A stretch of DNA of 64,000 nucleotides from Arthrinium phaeospermum (Eukaryota; Ascomycota; Sordariomycetes; Amphisphaeriales; Apiosporaceae). Shown here piece by piece: positions 1 to 12,610 of this stretch. A program made the translations under genes and the position numbers. The stretch spans positions 3,286,001 to 3,350,000 of the forward strand of contig QYRS01000002.1 of NCBI GenBank assembly GCA_006503535.1. Direction: 5' to 3'. Within the stretch, counting starts at the first letter, position 1, and every line of letters begins with the position of its first letter. The notes below the pieces were generated by a model. It was given only the letters and a program-made list of their open reading frames with translations. It was not told where the DNA came from and did no database searches.

Positions 1-941
1 TCATTCGCACGGAGACCTGACCAATACTGATCGGGCCAAGGGTGTTGTTTTAGGAAAACATTGGCATCCTTAAAGCCCTTGAGAAACACCTGAAAACTGC
101 CTGGTTTGGCCGGAAAGGCCTTCTTCTTCCGGTAGAAGTTTCTTCGGTCCCAGTAAGGATAGTGAAACGATTTGGAAGAGAGCCAGACGACATCGGTATA
201 AGGGACCATGTGGGTTCGCAGTTGGCAGTCCAGGGTGTACGCGGCAGCCTCGCTAACGTACGAAAGATTCGGAATAAGACATGCCCGACCGAAACAACAC
301 GGGAATAAGTTTCGATGTATCCATTTGTTCCATTTCGGGTTGCCGGCCGCATAAGGCTCCTCGTCCTTGGGCTTGAACACTCCGACAATTTTCCCCTCCG
401 TGTTACGGGCGAAGTAGCTTCCAGAACTTCCCTGTGTAATCATGCTCGGATGCATACCCTGGTCTATCGCTGTCCGAACGCTCTCTACAATGCTGTCGAA
501 TTCCTCCTCCGACATGGCAGGCTTGTAGGGGTTGGCGGCCAAAGCGCTCGCAGTGAATGGCCTTACGCCATCCGGAGCGTGAAAGACACTGTAATGGATT
601 TCCAAGGACTCTTCTTCCTCCCCTTTGCCCTTGCCTTTGGTCCTCTTGAACTTGGCAGCAATTTCTTCTGCCCACCTCTCTAACCTAGCATTGATGGCCT
701 TGAGGTCGACGCCCGAGTTGCTCCTAGCTCTCTGGGGCCGGTATCTCTGTTTCGACAAAGTCTTTGGGGAAGCCATGCCGGAGTGCGGGCGCGGCTGAGA
801 AATCGGCGCGAATCTCGGCGCAGATTGGGGCTGAAGCGAGGCAAAGCTCTGGCCCAGGGGATCATCCTCAGAATCATCGCTCGGATCTTCGGCTTGCGCC
901 AGGCGCTCGTAGCCTGTGGTGGGGGGTCGGTGTCGCGGCAT
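1..941 (-). CDS. LSB6: Type II phosphatidylinositol 4-kinase, LSB6-like (3' part outside window)
   Basis: Reading from ATG at 941 gives one uninterrupted frame of 313 residues that runs off the left edge, so the C-terminal part is missing. The family phosphorylates phosphatidylinositol to PI4P on endosomal, vacuolar and plasma membranes. Visible signs: a low-complexity N-terminus containing GYERLAQAE (about residues 10-18), then the nucleotide-binding segment TQGSSGSYF (about 169-177), the lysine-bearing VFKPKDEEPY (about 188-197), and NLFPCCFGR (about 211-219), whose Cys pair matches the palmitoylated Cys region of type II PI4Ks. The start at 941 is preferred over the in-frame ATG at 776 because the 55 residues between them resemble fungal LSB6 N-termini. 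No intron is needed in the visible part. Family assignment is firm; the symbol follows the yeast orthologue. Confidence 0.9.
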   Translation of the reverse strand, partial: MPRHRPPTTGYERLAQAEDPSDDSEDDPLGQSFASLQPQSAPRFAPISQPRPHSGMASPKTLSKQRYRPQRARSNSGVDLKAINARLERWAEEIAAKFKRTKGKGKGEEEESLEIHYSVFHAPDGVRPFTASALAANPYKPAMSEEEFDSIVESVRTAIDQGMHPSMITQGSSGSYFARNTEGKIVGVFKPKDEEPYAAGNPKWNKWIHRNLFPCCFGRACLIPNLSYVSEAAAYTLDCQLRTHMVPYTDVVWLSSKSFHYPYWDRRNFYRKKKAFPAKPGSFQVFLKGFKDANVFLKQHPWPDQYWSGLRAN

Positions 942-3430
942 GTTGGGCAACAATGGTGTCGACTACGCAATGGGCGCGCGGTATTCTGTCGATGGTGGTT
1001 CGATGGGGGAACAAAGGTGGTGGGTGTCGGCTTGTTGTCCCTCAGGCTAAGCCAAGTATCCAAATACAAATGCCTGGCGCGATGGACTCCCCTAACTTGC
1101 AACTAGGCAGCAGCTAACGCAAATAATCCCTGGAGAAATAGAACACACGTCCGATGGAAGTTGGGGAGTACTGAATGGGGGCAAAAAGAAAATCAATAAT
1201 GGTACAAATGAAGCTGGAGAAGAGATGGTAAGGGCTGAGTGTAGAAAGATGGTCGTTGAATCGGTTCGTGGCTTAATTCACGTCACCAACTCGCGGCTGT
1301 CGTTGAAGAGAGCAGGGAGTGAGAGTGGCAGTCGAGACGGGCGCTAAGCCCAGCAGAGATTAGCCACAGGCGGTGCCCCTAGATCCACCTGGGCATCCAA
1401 GCATCCCACAGGCACCGCTCGGAAGCTCCAGCGTCCGTTCTCCGTGGGTTGGCAAGTGACCTTTGGCATGACCTTGGGAATATACTGCTTATCTTCCCTT
1501 ACCACTACGCGAGCAGTTGTAATCAACTCAAGCTTCACAGATACACAATGACTGGCTTGTTACTCGGGAGATATGTACGTCACAATTCATGTATAGATAC
1601 TACGGAGGCCACAAGCTACTGTACCTACGAGCCTACTCTGTACCTGGCTATACGTATGGACCCATGGAGGACCACAGCGGTCAAACTCCCTGCTTCTATA
1701 TATTCTAGAACACATGGACCTCTGAGCCTACCTGGGCAGTACCCTGGGCGTTGGGAGTTTTAGTGGGCTCGGATTAGGGGGATGGAGCTGATACTACATA
1801 CTGCCCAGATTCCAGATATATGTCCACTTCAAACAAGACTCACTACCGGTATCCCCTCGATGGCGGAGACGCTGCCTTTGGTATCATCCTTCCCTTAGGC
1901 AATCAATAGGCTTGTTTATTTATATTGTTACATAAGCCAGGAGATCTACATGTAGCCCTTCTCTATACCAATGCACCCGACTAAATGACCCCTCATCAGT
2001 ACGGATACAACACGGCAAAATCTGGTGGGAGCAGCGCATTTACCATTTGAAGGGGGTCACATTTTTCCTTGAAAATTTCAAGCTTCGAAGTAAAATCCAG
2101 ATTGAGCACAAATCTTATATCGTGGGAAATGCGACATCATTCTTGTCTACAGTACCATCTGACAACTTGTTATGTGCCCTCGATGGAGATGCAGTCATTG
2201 CTTGGAGCTACGAATATATCCCTAGCTAGCAGCACCGCGCTAATGCACTGTCTGGGTAGGCACAGTAGTCATTGGTTCCCCGGACTTAGTATTAACGAGC
2301 AACCTTAACGACCTCACGTACTAGCGTGCGGCGTGATACGCTCTCCTACGGAGTACACTGACACATTAGACCGGAGGTATTGGGCATAGACAGCGTCATT
2401 TCGCCAAAGCGACGAGACAAGTGATGTCGCGATTTACGAATGAATAGTCCCATCGTCATTGCCATCCAACTTTGCGGTACTGTACAAGACTACGAGTAGG
2501 TACGTGAGTACATGTATGCATCCAGTTGCAAGCTGCCCATCTTCGATCGAACTGTCAATTCCGAGCCATTGAAGTCCATTACGAGGTTTCAATAGAGGTT
2601 CCCGGCATACCATTGGACTTTTTGAACGGCTTCTCGGTTTCCAGAGGGCACCCAAACACCCCACAAGCCCACGTCGCAGCTGATACCCCGCCAATATGTA
2701 CAGCGTAGCAAAAGCCTTGGCGTGGAAGCCTCCGTACGACTGACGGACCACTCATCCTCGATGGAGTCGACGGTGATCCGACTGCTCGCATGTTTGTGTT
2801 TGGGCGCATTTACACTTCCTTAGGCCCTGGGCTAAGCCTCCAAAAGTTATGGGGCCTCAATATAACCTTTACGTCAGGTGCTTCCAATCGTATCATGTTC
2901 GTCTATTCAATTGGCACGTTCCCCCTCGATGTCTCGAGATCCCCAGGAGAACGGCGGGGGATCTCTTCCTGCTGCCGCAACTGCCTTTTGGACTGATATG
3001 GAATGGTTTCGTAGATCTTTCGTCGTGGAGCTTCTCCTTTCAGACCAATAAGGCGTTTGCACGCCCAATCCAAACGTCCGTGTCCCCCCTTATTTCTCCC
3101 TTTGCCCTTATCCCTGGAGCATATCCCTCGACTTCTATTTGAGGCCATCCTCCTTCCTTTGAAACCCACGAGCAAAAGACTCAAGTCCACCTGTACTATG
3201 AATTGTATTATCACAGCACTTTGATAAGCAGCCGATTGCTTGCTACTTCCCCTGTTTGTTCTTCGAAAACTGCCCACAAGTGTCTGCCATTCTACCCTGA
3301 TAAATCGGCGTTGCTTACGGAAGCGATAAATACGTGAACGCCGGGCTTACAGAAACTCGAAAGCCAACTTGCTGTGGCCGCTTCCCACATCCCAGATTGT
3401 TTCTACCGCACGGCCTGTCTGTCGTTCGCA
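942..3430. other. Intergenic, no supported gene
   Basis: About 2.5 kb between the LSB6 start and the RS-rich ORF. Frames on both strands are short, mostly start with non-ATG codons and resemble no family I know. It must hold the LSB6 promoter and the leader of the next gene. A TACGGAGTAC decamer lies at 2347-2356. Confidence 0.6.
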
Positions 3431-3913
3431 ATGACGACTGAATCCATGACCACCGACATCATGGCAGATATCATGCTCTCTGCCTTTTCTTCGCCTGAGC
3501 CGGATAACCAGAGAGGACGGAAGCGACGCCGAAGCCCCCCACCATATATCAAAATCACCACCACACACAGCCCGTCGGGAGAGTCTGCTACCTTCCGAGG
3601 TCGTTCACGCTGCCGCTCCATTTCGCGTCTGGATAAGTCGAGGGCTGCGTCGCGGCTGAGGAGCGGCTCGCTCTCGCCGACTCGGAAACGGCTTCTGAAG
3701 GTGCTGCAGCTAAATCGCCACCGGAGCCAGAGCCCGTCCAGGTCTCGCTCACACAACAAAGAAGATGCGCCCAAGCGCCGGAGACAGCGAACGAAAAGCA
3801 GAAGCAGAGAACATCCACAGCGAGCAAAGGGGATGGATCAACCCTCTCTCCTTTGCCAGGAAATTATCATATTGAGCGAGGGCCTCTCTGTGGCCGAGAA
3901 GCAGCATGGATGA
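3431..3913 (+). CDS. Small Arg/Ser-rich protein, unknown function
   Basis: ATG at 3431 opens a 160-residue frame ending at TGA 3911-3913. The product is very basic and has RS/SR dipeptide clusters (GRSRCRSISR, SPSRSRSHNK, RTKSRSREH) plus KRRRSPPP, a possible nuclear localisation signal. Such composition is typical of nuclear RNA-processing or chromatin proteins, but I recognise no folded domain and assign no function. ATG codons at 3446 and 3461 are alternative starts. A second + frame is open from about 3699 to past 3970 and would continue the protein as SEGAAAKSPPEPEP... if one base were added after 3690, so the C-terminal half may be misread. No intron is obvious. Confidence 0.5.
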   Translation: MTTESMTTDIMADIMLSAFSSPEPDNQRGRKRRRSPPPYIKITTTHSPSGESATFRGRSRCRSISRLDKSRAASRLRSGSLSPTRKRLLKVLQLNRHRSQSPSRSRSHNKEDAPKRRRQRTKSRSREHPQRAKGMDQPSLLCQEIIILSEGLSVAEKQHG

Positions 3914-5994
3914 CATGTAAGCGCGAAGTGTGGGGTTCCTGCTTGAGTGATAAAACAACAACAACAAGGGATTATCACTGGCGTCTTTAGGATTGCTGAA
4001 GACGATACCCCGAAGGCGACTTGATCGTTTTGCCCGAGGCAAGGGTGGTCTGAGTCGCCATCGGGGTGTGTACGATGGGTGTGCAGGAAGCCGAGTAGGC
4101 CAGACTGCAGTCTGTAAAAACGACGGGTTTAACTGAGTGGGATTTGTCATTATTGATCTATCGGCCGTTCTGCGCACGGGTTAGGGAGCCACGGCAGGGG
4201 TTTGATTTTATTCAGTACGGTGTCTTTTCTGAGACGACATCGGGAATGGGAAGAAACATGGCAGGCCGGAAGCCGCTTAAGCACCCGCCTCTGCAGGTTT
4301 TAAGAGTTTGTTACTTCGTTGGCCGTTGGTTACAACTGCAACGTGTAAAAGAGAAGGAAAGTTGAAAATAAAACGGCAGCCTATCTGAGTAGTTTTTTGA
4401 CCCTATTTACTTAAGTACATACTCCGTACCTAGCTCACCAAGCCTTGCTCGCTTTGCTGGGTACGGAGTTCATATTAAGAGGTAAGCTACCGAGTCTACA
4501 TACTCTTATGTATTCAACGCCCCGCACGCATACTTTCTGCAATGCCTGTATCGACATTGACTGTGTCTGACAAGTGGGAGCAGTCAGCGCGGCAACCCCA
4601 CGCTCTCTCCCTTTTCCTGCCGCCCACCCCAGGAAAGAAAAGATGCAACTCCTACATGATGTAGTCGTATGGATCCCGGCTGGTGTAATGGCCCAGTCAG
4701 GAGAGGGGCACGTGGTCACACCGGCTAACGATTTTGGCGATAGCCCATCTGTATTATGTGGAGTTTGCAGGTCGTCCTAGGTCATGCGACAAATCGATTC
4801 TGCATCCGTGGAATCATCGAAAAGATTGCCGATAGGACAGGCAAGGGACAAGAATAGTCAGCCGCACACATCGCAACCTACTGTTGGGTTGAAGCTCCAG
4901 GCAGGCAATCACCCACTTTCGTTGGCTTGAGAGGCTGTCGTTGTTGGGTCTGTACGTAGTACACCTGCATACCTACTTACTGTACAGGCTTCTTACCTAT
5001 ATTGGAAATAGTTTCATATTCGTAATATGTAACCAACTGTCACAACTCTCGCTGTAACCTTGAGGTAAAGACACAAGGGCGCAAGAGCACGTTCCCTGCT
5101 TTCCCTTCACATCGGAGTTGCTGCCTTTCCCCTCCATTCACTGTTGATTTGCTGCGAGCCCTCGAAAAACGTCCATTGCATTCACACTCACACCCCCGTC
5201 AACAGCAGTGAGCGGGTCGATGGAAGTGGGAAGCCGTTCGCCTATGCCGTGCGCCAGCCTATCATCAGTGCTATCCGATCAGTGGGGTCCAGCGCTAGCT
5301 CAAGGCACTTCAGCGCGGCGAGACAAAGACTGGGCTTGGTACGTACCTGGTCCGCCTTCAATCACATCCATTATTTGATTGATCTGAACATGGTGCAGAT
5401 GATCATCTGAAGTGGGAAGCTAGGTTGTGGAAGGCATCAAGCTTGAAATGCAAATATCCCATCCCCATCCCCATACCTGAACACCAGCCTGCCAGCCCTT
5501 GTGACAGACCTGCATTCTCCCGTCTGGCCGTCGCCAACGCCGCTGCTGCCTCTGCCCCCGCTGTGCGAGGCCCAACATTTTCTATTGTTTGCGCTTCTTC
5601 CTTCACTCACTTTTGCCATTCTCACAAAATCGTCGACTTACCTTTTTCCCACATCGAGCCTTTGACCCGACCCGGCTGTGAATGCCCCGCGGTCCTCGAA
5701 TCTGCATCTCTATTCAATCTCAACTTCAGCCCTCGTTCTTCACGCACAAAGAGGAACAACACAACTTGCACCTACGCCGACTCACAAAGCTTTCAGTGGA
5801 CAGTCCAAACAAGTAACCACATACATACTTACACCAGCATTTGCGGTCCGAATTGTGCGCCGATCGATCTGGATATTTCACGCACGCGCGATGAGGACCT
5901 CGAACTAGAGCCATACATTCTACCGGCGACTCTGCAGACACCATCTGCGCGTCACTGATCGCCGAGCCCATTTGGACGCTCGGGATCTGAAAAC
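3914..5994. other. Intergenic and 5' leader of the SNF2 gene
   Basis: About 2 kb. 5430-5990 is pyrimidine-rich with stop-free frames but no in-frame ATG, which fits the 5' UTR and promoter of the downstream SNF2 gene. The rest holds short chance ORFs and a pair of TACGGAGTA-type elements at 4420-4470. Confidence 0.55.
4420..4470. repeat. Inverted pair of TACGGAGTA-type elements
   Basis: TACTCCGTAC at 4420-4429 faces GTACGGAGTT at 4461-4470, with 31 bp between. Further exact TACGGAGTA cores lie at 2347-2355, 14103-14111 (reverse) and 28093-28101 (reverse), all intergenic. Confidence 0.5.
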
Positions 5995-8900
5995 ATGGCA
6001 CCTCACAGTCACTTAACTGGTAATAGCCACTCCCACCACCCCCCTCACGCACACATCATGCCCTTCCCGAATCGGAAGAGAGCTAAGAGCGAAGACACCC
6101 TCGCGCTTCGAGAGCTTCATGAACAGCATCACAACCCTTCTTTTTATGATGATACTTACGTTTCATTTCACCAAGATACTTCTACCCAGAATGGCATGAC
6201 GAACCCGCCGGGGCTGCCCAGCAACCATGGCGCACCCCTCCCGGTCTTTGATCCCAACTTTCTCATGAATCCCCGGCAGTACACGACGGCCTCGCGTACG
6301 AATAACGTCAGTGGTCGATCCACACCTGCGAATTACCCAAGCCGATCCAGCGGTCCTACTTCAGTCGAATTTCAGTTCTCGAGCCCGAACGAGGGTACTG
6401 CTTCAAATGCAAGCACGCCTCCTTCCTTTGCCTACAATGGAGGCTTTGACATCAGTCATACACCTTCGCCCGTGAATGGATTTGGCAGCATGATCGAGCG
6501 AATGAACCATGTCCAAGACCGAAGCACAGCACCACATCCAAAACGTCGGAAGGTGGAGACCATAGATCTCGAGGATAGTGCCGACGAGAAGGTTACAGCC
6601 ACTTTCGGCGATGGGGGAAGCGGCGGCATGTTTGGCCAATATGTCAAGCAAAAGAGAGAGGAAGCCGCAAATAGCCCGTCTCTATCGCGTGCCAACACGG
6701 TTGATTTGACCGAAGGCGGTGAGTTAGCAGACCTCGCCGTTGCCCGTAACTGTCGAAGCTAACATTCTTGCAGGTGACGACGACACAACCGAGGCGAAGG
6801 CAATCGAGGACGCACAAAAACAGGAGATTTGCTACGGCATGATACAAGGCGCCAAGATCAATTGTCACAGCGTCCCCAGGCCCAAACCTGAACACAAAGC
6901 TCTTCAAGTCGGCTGGTGGCCCGCGGTCAAGATTGTTTTGAACCGAAGACTCAATGATCCGACTCACGTCATCAATGCCAAAGACTACACTCGCAACATT
7001 GTAGGGGTGTTGGATCCTCAGACAGCATTGGGTCTGTCACCCTTGTTAGACTCCCCTCGACTGCAACTCCGAACTGACAGCCGGATTCCTACGCGCAAGA
7101 TCATGGATGACGAGCGAGTCGGGATCCCTATATCCAAGGCCTACAACCTCGACCTGGTACTTTATGGCCCTCGCGCATCCGGCAAAGCCGTCGGTAGGCA
7201 TCTGTCCCAGAAGCAACTGTGGTTGCGTAACCCGACACGCTTGGATAATGGGATCAAATACGAAAACCCTCAAAGCCTGCAAGGTGTAAATCGGCCTCAG
7301 CCTCTGATCAGAGACCGGGAAGGTGCTCCGGCAGCACCTATGCCTCAGACGGTACGAACCGTTGAGGAGATTCGCAATGAGGTGATGGGAGTTTTTGATT
7401 CACTTACACGAAGCGAAGACCTCCCACAGATGGAGCCAGATCCCAGGATCGTGACTGAACTTCTGAAACACCAGAAGCAGGGTCTTCATTTCATGATGAC
7501 CAAAGAGCAGCCACGCCAGCTCTTGAACATCGGCAAAACACCGAATTCATTCTGGCAGATGAAAACAAATATCAGTGGCCAGCAGAGCTACTATAATGTC
7601 ATCACTGGCCAGGTACACAATCAGCCACCCCCCGAGACATTGGGCGGTATCCTTGCGGACATGATGGGCTTGGGAAAGACGCTCAGCATTCTCTCGTTGG
7701 TGGTGAGCACCCTCGATGCGGCGGAGGAGTGGTCCAAGTCAGACCCCGTACAACCTCGGCCGCCGGCTCCCAAGAAGAGCCAGGGCCAGTCGCGATTCAA
7801 CGTACCGACGCCCGCGCCTCTCGCGTTGACCCGCATTTCGCGCAATACTCGAGCCACGCTGCTCGTGTGTCCTCTGACCACCATCACAAACTGGGAGGAA
7901 CAAATCAAGACACACATCAAGCCGGGCACATTTTCCTATTACATTTACCATGGATCAAGTCGCATACGAGATCCCAAAAAGCTCGCCCAGTACGACCTTG
8001 TCATTACGACGTATGGGTCTGTCTCTACCGAGGTCAACTCCCGTCACAAAGGTCGAGCTGGGCCCCACCCGCTTGAGGAGATTGGATGGTTCCGAGTCGT
8101 TCTAGACGAAGCGCACATGATACGCGAACAGTCGACTTTACAGTTCAAGGCGATCTGTCGTCTGCAGGCAAACCGTCGCTGGGCAGTCACGGGAACACCG
8201 GTACAGAACAAGCTTGACGACTTGGCAGCTCTGCTGGCATTTATCCGACTCAAGCCATTCGACGACAAGAGTAAGTTTACTCAGTACATTGTGGCACCAT
8301 TCAAGGTCTGTGATCCCGAGGTTGTACCCAAGCTCAGGGTGCTGGTGGACAGCATCACCCTCAGGCGCCTCAAAGACAAGATTGACCTGCCACCTCGCAA
8401 GGATCAACTCGTGAAGCTTCACTTTTCCCCGTCCGAGGAGAAGCTGTACAAATCCTTTGAGCGCAACGCCCAGGACAAGGTTGCCGTTCTTGCCTCTGGC
8501 AGAGACAAGATGGTCGGTGGCAAATCCTATATCCACATCCTGCAGTCCATCCTGAGACTTCGTCTTATCTCCGCGCATGGACGTGAGCTCCTCTCCGAAG
8601 AAGATCTCGCGCTTGTCCAAGGCATGTCGGAGGACTCGGCCATCGATCTCGACAGTGACGACGACGACAAACCGGCTATTGGCGAAACTCGAGCATACGA
8701 GGTTCTCGAGCTGATGCAAGAGACCAATATGGACAAGTGCTTGGTGTGTGACAAAAAGCTAGGCGCACGGGAAGGCAGCGCTGATGTAGAGTCGGAAAAA
8801 GACGACAACATACTTGGCTACCTCACGGCTTGTTTCCATTTGATATGCCCATCGTGCAAACCGACGTGGAATGCCGAGGCTGGCAACTCGGGCACCGGTC

Positions 8901-9580
8901 AGTGCCCTCTGTGCTTCTCTCACGTTCGGCTTTCTCTCGTCGAGCTACGAAAGGACAAGGCAGACGTGGAGCATAACACGCATCACAAGACGGGTAAGAA
9001 GCCGAGTTGCTTGGAGAACTATTCGGGCCCACATACCAAGACGCGTGCCCTTGTGGAGGATCTGCTCAGAACCAAGGCCCAAAGTGAGGCTGCCCCGACC
9101 GAGGCCCCCTTCAAGTCTGTGGTTTTCTCGGCCTGGACGTCTCATCTTGATCTGATCCAGCTGGCGCTGGACAACAATGGCATCACGTATACCCGCCTTG
9201 ACGGCAAAATGTCACGACTTGCGCGCACCGCTGCCATGGATTCGTTCCGAGAGGACAATTCGGTGCATGTCATCCTGGTTTCCATCATGGCTGGAGGCTT
9301 GGGTCTCAACTTGACCGCAGGCAACAATGTCTATGTCATGGAACCCCAGTATAATCCAGCTGCCGAGGCTCAAGCAGTTGACCGAGTACATCGACTGGGG
9401 CAGAAACGACCGGTGCGCACGGTTCGCTACATCATGGCCAACAGCATCGAAGAGAAGATGCTTGAACTGCAGGAGAAGAAGATGAAGCTGGCCAGCCTTA
9501 GTTTGGATCGCGGTAAGGTCGTGGACAAGGCCGAGGCTGCCAAGCAAAAGCTCATGGACTTGCGAAGTCTGTTCAAGTGA
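5995..9580 (+). CDS. SNF2-family DNA-dependent ATPase with RING finger (HLTF/Rad5/Rad16-like)
   Basis: Two exons, 5995-6718 and 6774-9580, give 1176 residues; the 55-bp intron has GTGAGT donor, CTAAC branch and CAG acceptor, and the joined frame reads TEGGDDDTTEAK. Domains: Ser/Pro-rich N-terminus with a KRRK-type basic patch (about 183-186); an N-terminal region (about 255-340) placed like the HIRAN domain of HLTF/Rad5 but not clearly matching; SNF2 N-lobe with LADMMGLGKT (about 535-545) and DEAH (about 685); RING finger with CLVC...C.H...CPSC...CPLC (about 896-951) inserted between the lobes; helicase C-lobe with RLDGKMSR (about 1047) and QAVDRVHRLGQKRP (about 1107). The order matches nuclear DNA-repair translocase/E3 ligases acting in post-replication repair or chromatin remodelling. 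Which subfamily (Rad5, Rad16, ULS1-like) is not decided. Kozak context AACATGG supports the start. Confidence 0.9.
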
Positions 9581-11035
9581 ATGAACCATCGGGTTCAACC
9601 CTGTAGCCTCCGGTGGATTGATAACACAGGCGGCTGGTGGCCTTTTTTAAGGGATCTCGGCGAAACTACACGTGCTTGCAATCACGGTTTACGATACATG
9701 TCTTTCACGGTTTCTGCGTTATATTTGGGCTGAGCATATCAGGCGTTTTGGTGGGCCATCTTTTATGCGAGCTACTCTTCACTCTTATCTAGAGTTTGAC
9801 CCCCTTTAGCGGGTCTTTCCGGCATACGGGGTGTTTACGAGAGGAAGTCGGCATAGATGGGGCCTGAGATGGCAAATGGCGTCTATCTGGAATGCACAAC
9901 TCGGTTGTGGTTCACTGACCTTCAGGGTCTAGAACGAGAAATGGTCCTTGCTTGCGGCATATGGGCGGAGAATATCCTGCCCAAGGGATGGATATTATAG
10001 GATATTTACGACTTGGCTGGGAAGCCGGGCATAACTATCCCAGGCGTTGAAGGGCTCTTCGGGCATTTTACACATCACAAAACGCATCTACCCTTTTCGA
10101 GTTTCGCTTGTTGCTCTTCCCCCTCCCTCCTATTTGATACCAGCCGCAGCCAGCTGTGGCAAAACATTGCGTTGAAGCTTTTTTCTCCTGCCCCCTTGTT
10201 CTTTTGCAAGAGACAAACAGATAGATAGCCTTAAACAATATTAGTTAAGGAGACTCTTGGACAGGTGATATCCCCTTTGCAGCCTAAATAAAACATCTTG
10301 TAGTCATGTGAAGTGCAGATGTACTAATAAATGAGCTGACCCGATAAGCAGGAGTTACAAAACTCCTTGGCCAGTCAGCAAGCAATGCGCCGCCTGGCTT
10401 ACTTGACTATAAGCGTTGAACCCCACGTAGCTACGTAGCCACCCACACATACGGTCCTGCCGTTATCTGTGTAGTCTACGAGAAGCACATGCCAGTTCTT
10501 GAGATCTCGATACTGAGAGTCTTGTCAAGTGCATCCACAGCTTTGTATGCAGCGCTACTTGGAAGCTCATGCGAGTTTTCGTTGGGTTGGCATGTGAAAA
10601 CCCGAATCGGGCGTGACACCAGATCTACTACAGAGTCGACCCATGTTGTTGGGAAAACCGTTCGGTAGCGGCGGGTGTCAAAACCAGGCACCGTTGTCTG
10701 CCAAGCCACTTGATTCGAAAGGGTTCACCCGAAGCGGAGCCGCTGGGCTATTTTGGCACAAGCAATGGTCACGGTGGAAACGCACATGTTCTACAGGTGT
10801 CACATTTGGTACAACAATATCAAAGAACTTGGGAGTAAAGTAATGAATCGCTTATGGATATTTATCGTCATTGTGTGTCAATTTGACAAGAGTAAAAACA
10901 GTACTCTCATATCTGAAATCAGCCCAACCAAGTAATAATGCGCCAACCATGAGTTTTTCCTGCTCTTAAAACGCCTCTAGTAATGCTGTTGTGGCCGTGT
11001 CCTAATAATCATTGACCTAAAGTCTTGTGACGTAT
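9581..11035. other. Intergenic between convergent SNF2 and desaturase genes
   Basis: The two genes converge, so both 3' UTRs lie here. A polyadenylation-like AATAAA is at about 10285. I see no coding potential. Confidence 0.55.
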
Positions 11036-12519
11036 CTATGCAGCATTGGCAGCCGCTGTTGGCTGGGCAATGCGGGTGACTTGGTCACCAGCTCGCCAGA
11101 TTCGCTGGCCAGTCGAGTCGTTGACGACCGCCACGTCCTTGTTCTCCGACTGAGCCCGCTTCCAAATTTCTACCTCACATCCTCCTCGAAGGACACCAAC
11201 TCTCATGGTGGAAAGCAGGTTGTGGGCAGCGTTGGAGTGAAGGTAGACACCACCGTTGAACATGGCCGTGGCGTCCTTGCCAATGGCAGAGCCAATAAGA
11301 GCCTTGCCACCGGGGTGGTCCTTGATGAAATCCGTGACGTCGTGGATGACACCAGCAATAGCAACAAGACCCTTGCCGTCCTTGGACTGAGCAACAAAGT
11401 CATCCCAGTCAACAACGGGAAGCTGCTCGAGAGGGATACCCCAGTCAAGTCCAGCACGCTTCTGGTCAAGCTTCTTCTGCAACTGCTGGACGCGACCCTT
11501 CTCGATTTCATTGGAGCGGAACTGCTTCAGGTCATGAGCGAGTCCAAGCTGCTTCCAGGTCCAGATCATCCACTTGGTGGGGTCGTACTGCCACCACTGA
11601 ATGGCGTTGCGGTAGTCCGAGGGGAACTCGTGGTGGAAGTTGTGGTATCCTTCACCCAGAGTGACGAGAGCAGTGATGACGTGATCACGGGGCGAGTTGC
11701 GGTCGTCGAAGGGCTGGTCACCGAGCCAGTGGGCGAGGGAGTTGACGCAGAAAGTGGCCTGCTGGACGAAGAAGATGCGGAGGATACCGGCGTAGATGAA
11801 GCCGCCAAGGTAGTCACCCCAGCCAAGACCGCAGACAAGAGTCGGGAAGATGAGGCCCATGGCGAGAACCGACTTGATGTAGTGAGTGTGCTGCCAAACA
11901 ACGACGGGGTCGTCGTTAAGGTCGGTGATGTCGGTACGGCCGATGCGCTTGGGGTTCTGCTTCATGACCATCCAGCCAATGTGGGAGTAGAGGAGACCTT
12001 TGCGGACAGAGTAAGGATCCTTCTCCGTGTCGGTGTATCGGTGGTGAGAGCGGTGACCTCGCGACCACCATCTGATGGAGCCCTCAACGGCGCCGGCGCC
12101 CATAGCAGCCAAGTAGATCTTGAGGGGAAGAGTGGCCTTGTACGAAGTGTGGGACCAAAGTCGGTGGTATCCTGTTCGGTCATGTTAGATGGTGAAGGCT
12201 TTTTCCAAACAGGTCAGAAAACCCGAAGTCGTTCAGAGTACGTACCAGCTGTGATGCCAAGACCAGTGTTGAAGTAGTAGAAGACGGCAAAAAGAGCCGT
12301 GGCTGTGTACAGAGGCGTGAAGTAGGCGCCGACGAGGCCCATGGCGGGAACTCCCAGGATGAAGTACGAGTTCAGCCAGTTGACATGCTTGTACCAGTTG
12401 CCCCAGGTAATGGGGGTCTCGGTGATGTGAGGCTTCTTCAAGTCATAGGCAGCACCACGGAGAGGCTTGTAGTCCGTGGTCCCGTCAGGGAAGACCTGGG
12501 CAACGTTTGACTCTGCCAT
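11036..12519 (-). CDS. OLE1: Acyl-CoA delta-9 desaturase with C-terminal cytochrome b5 domain
   Basis: Two exons, 12519-12246 and 12171-11036, give 469 residues; the 74-bp intron (12245-12172) splits a Gly codon and restores [12 protein letters not shown]. The enzyme inserts a cis-9 double bond into palmitoyl- and stearoyl-CoA in the ER membrane. The three histidine boxes that bind the di-iron centre are present: HRLWSH (94-99), HRSHH (131-135) and HNFHH (about 268-272). Hydrophobic segments flank them. The C-terminal part holds a cytochrome b5 fold with the haem-binding HPGG (about 375), as in yeast Ole1, so electrons are delivered by the fused domain. Length matches the family. The start is the first ATG, 82 bp downstream of a TATA-like sequence. 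Assignment is firm. Confidence 0.95.
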
Positions 12520-12600
12520 GCTGAACGACAGGAGAGAGAGTGGTTGATGAGTAAAACAGCAAGAAAGAGAAAAGCTGGAAGTGTACAGTGGGATTGGGGG

Positions 12601-12610
12601 ATTATATTTA
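12601..12610 (-). promoter_or_regulatory. TATA-like element upstream of the desaturase
   Basis: On the minus strand this reads TAAATATAAT, 82-91 bp before the desaturase ATG. Position and composition suit a core promoter; there is no direct proof. Confidence 0.35.

Noticed and set aside
5425..5958. 177-aa + frame just before the SNF2 gene
   Set aside because: No ATG at its start; pyrimidine-rich leader of the SNF2 transcript.
11027..12277. 416-aa + frame
   Set aside because: It is the antisense shadow of the desaturase; the minus strand has all three histidine boxes and the cytochrome b5 domain.
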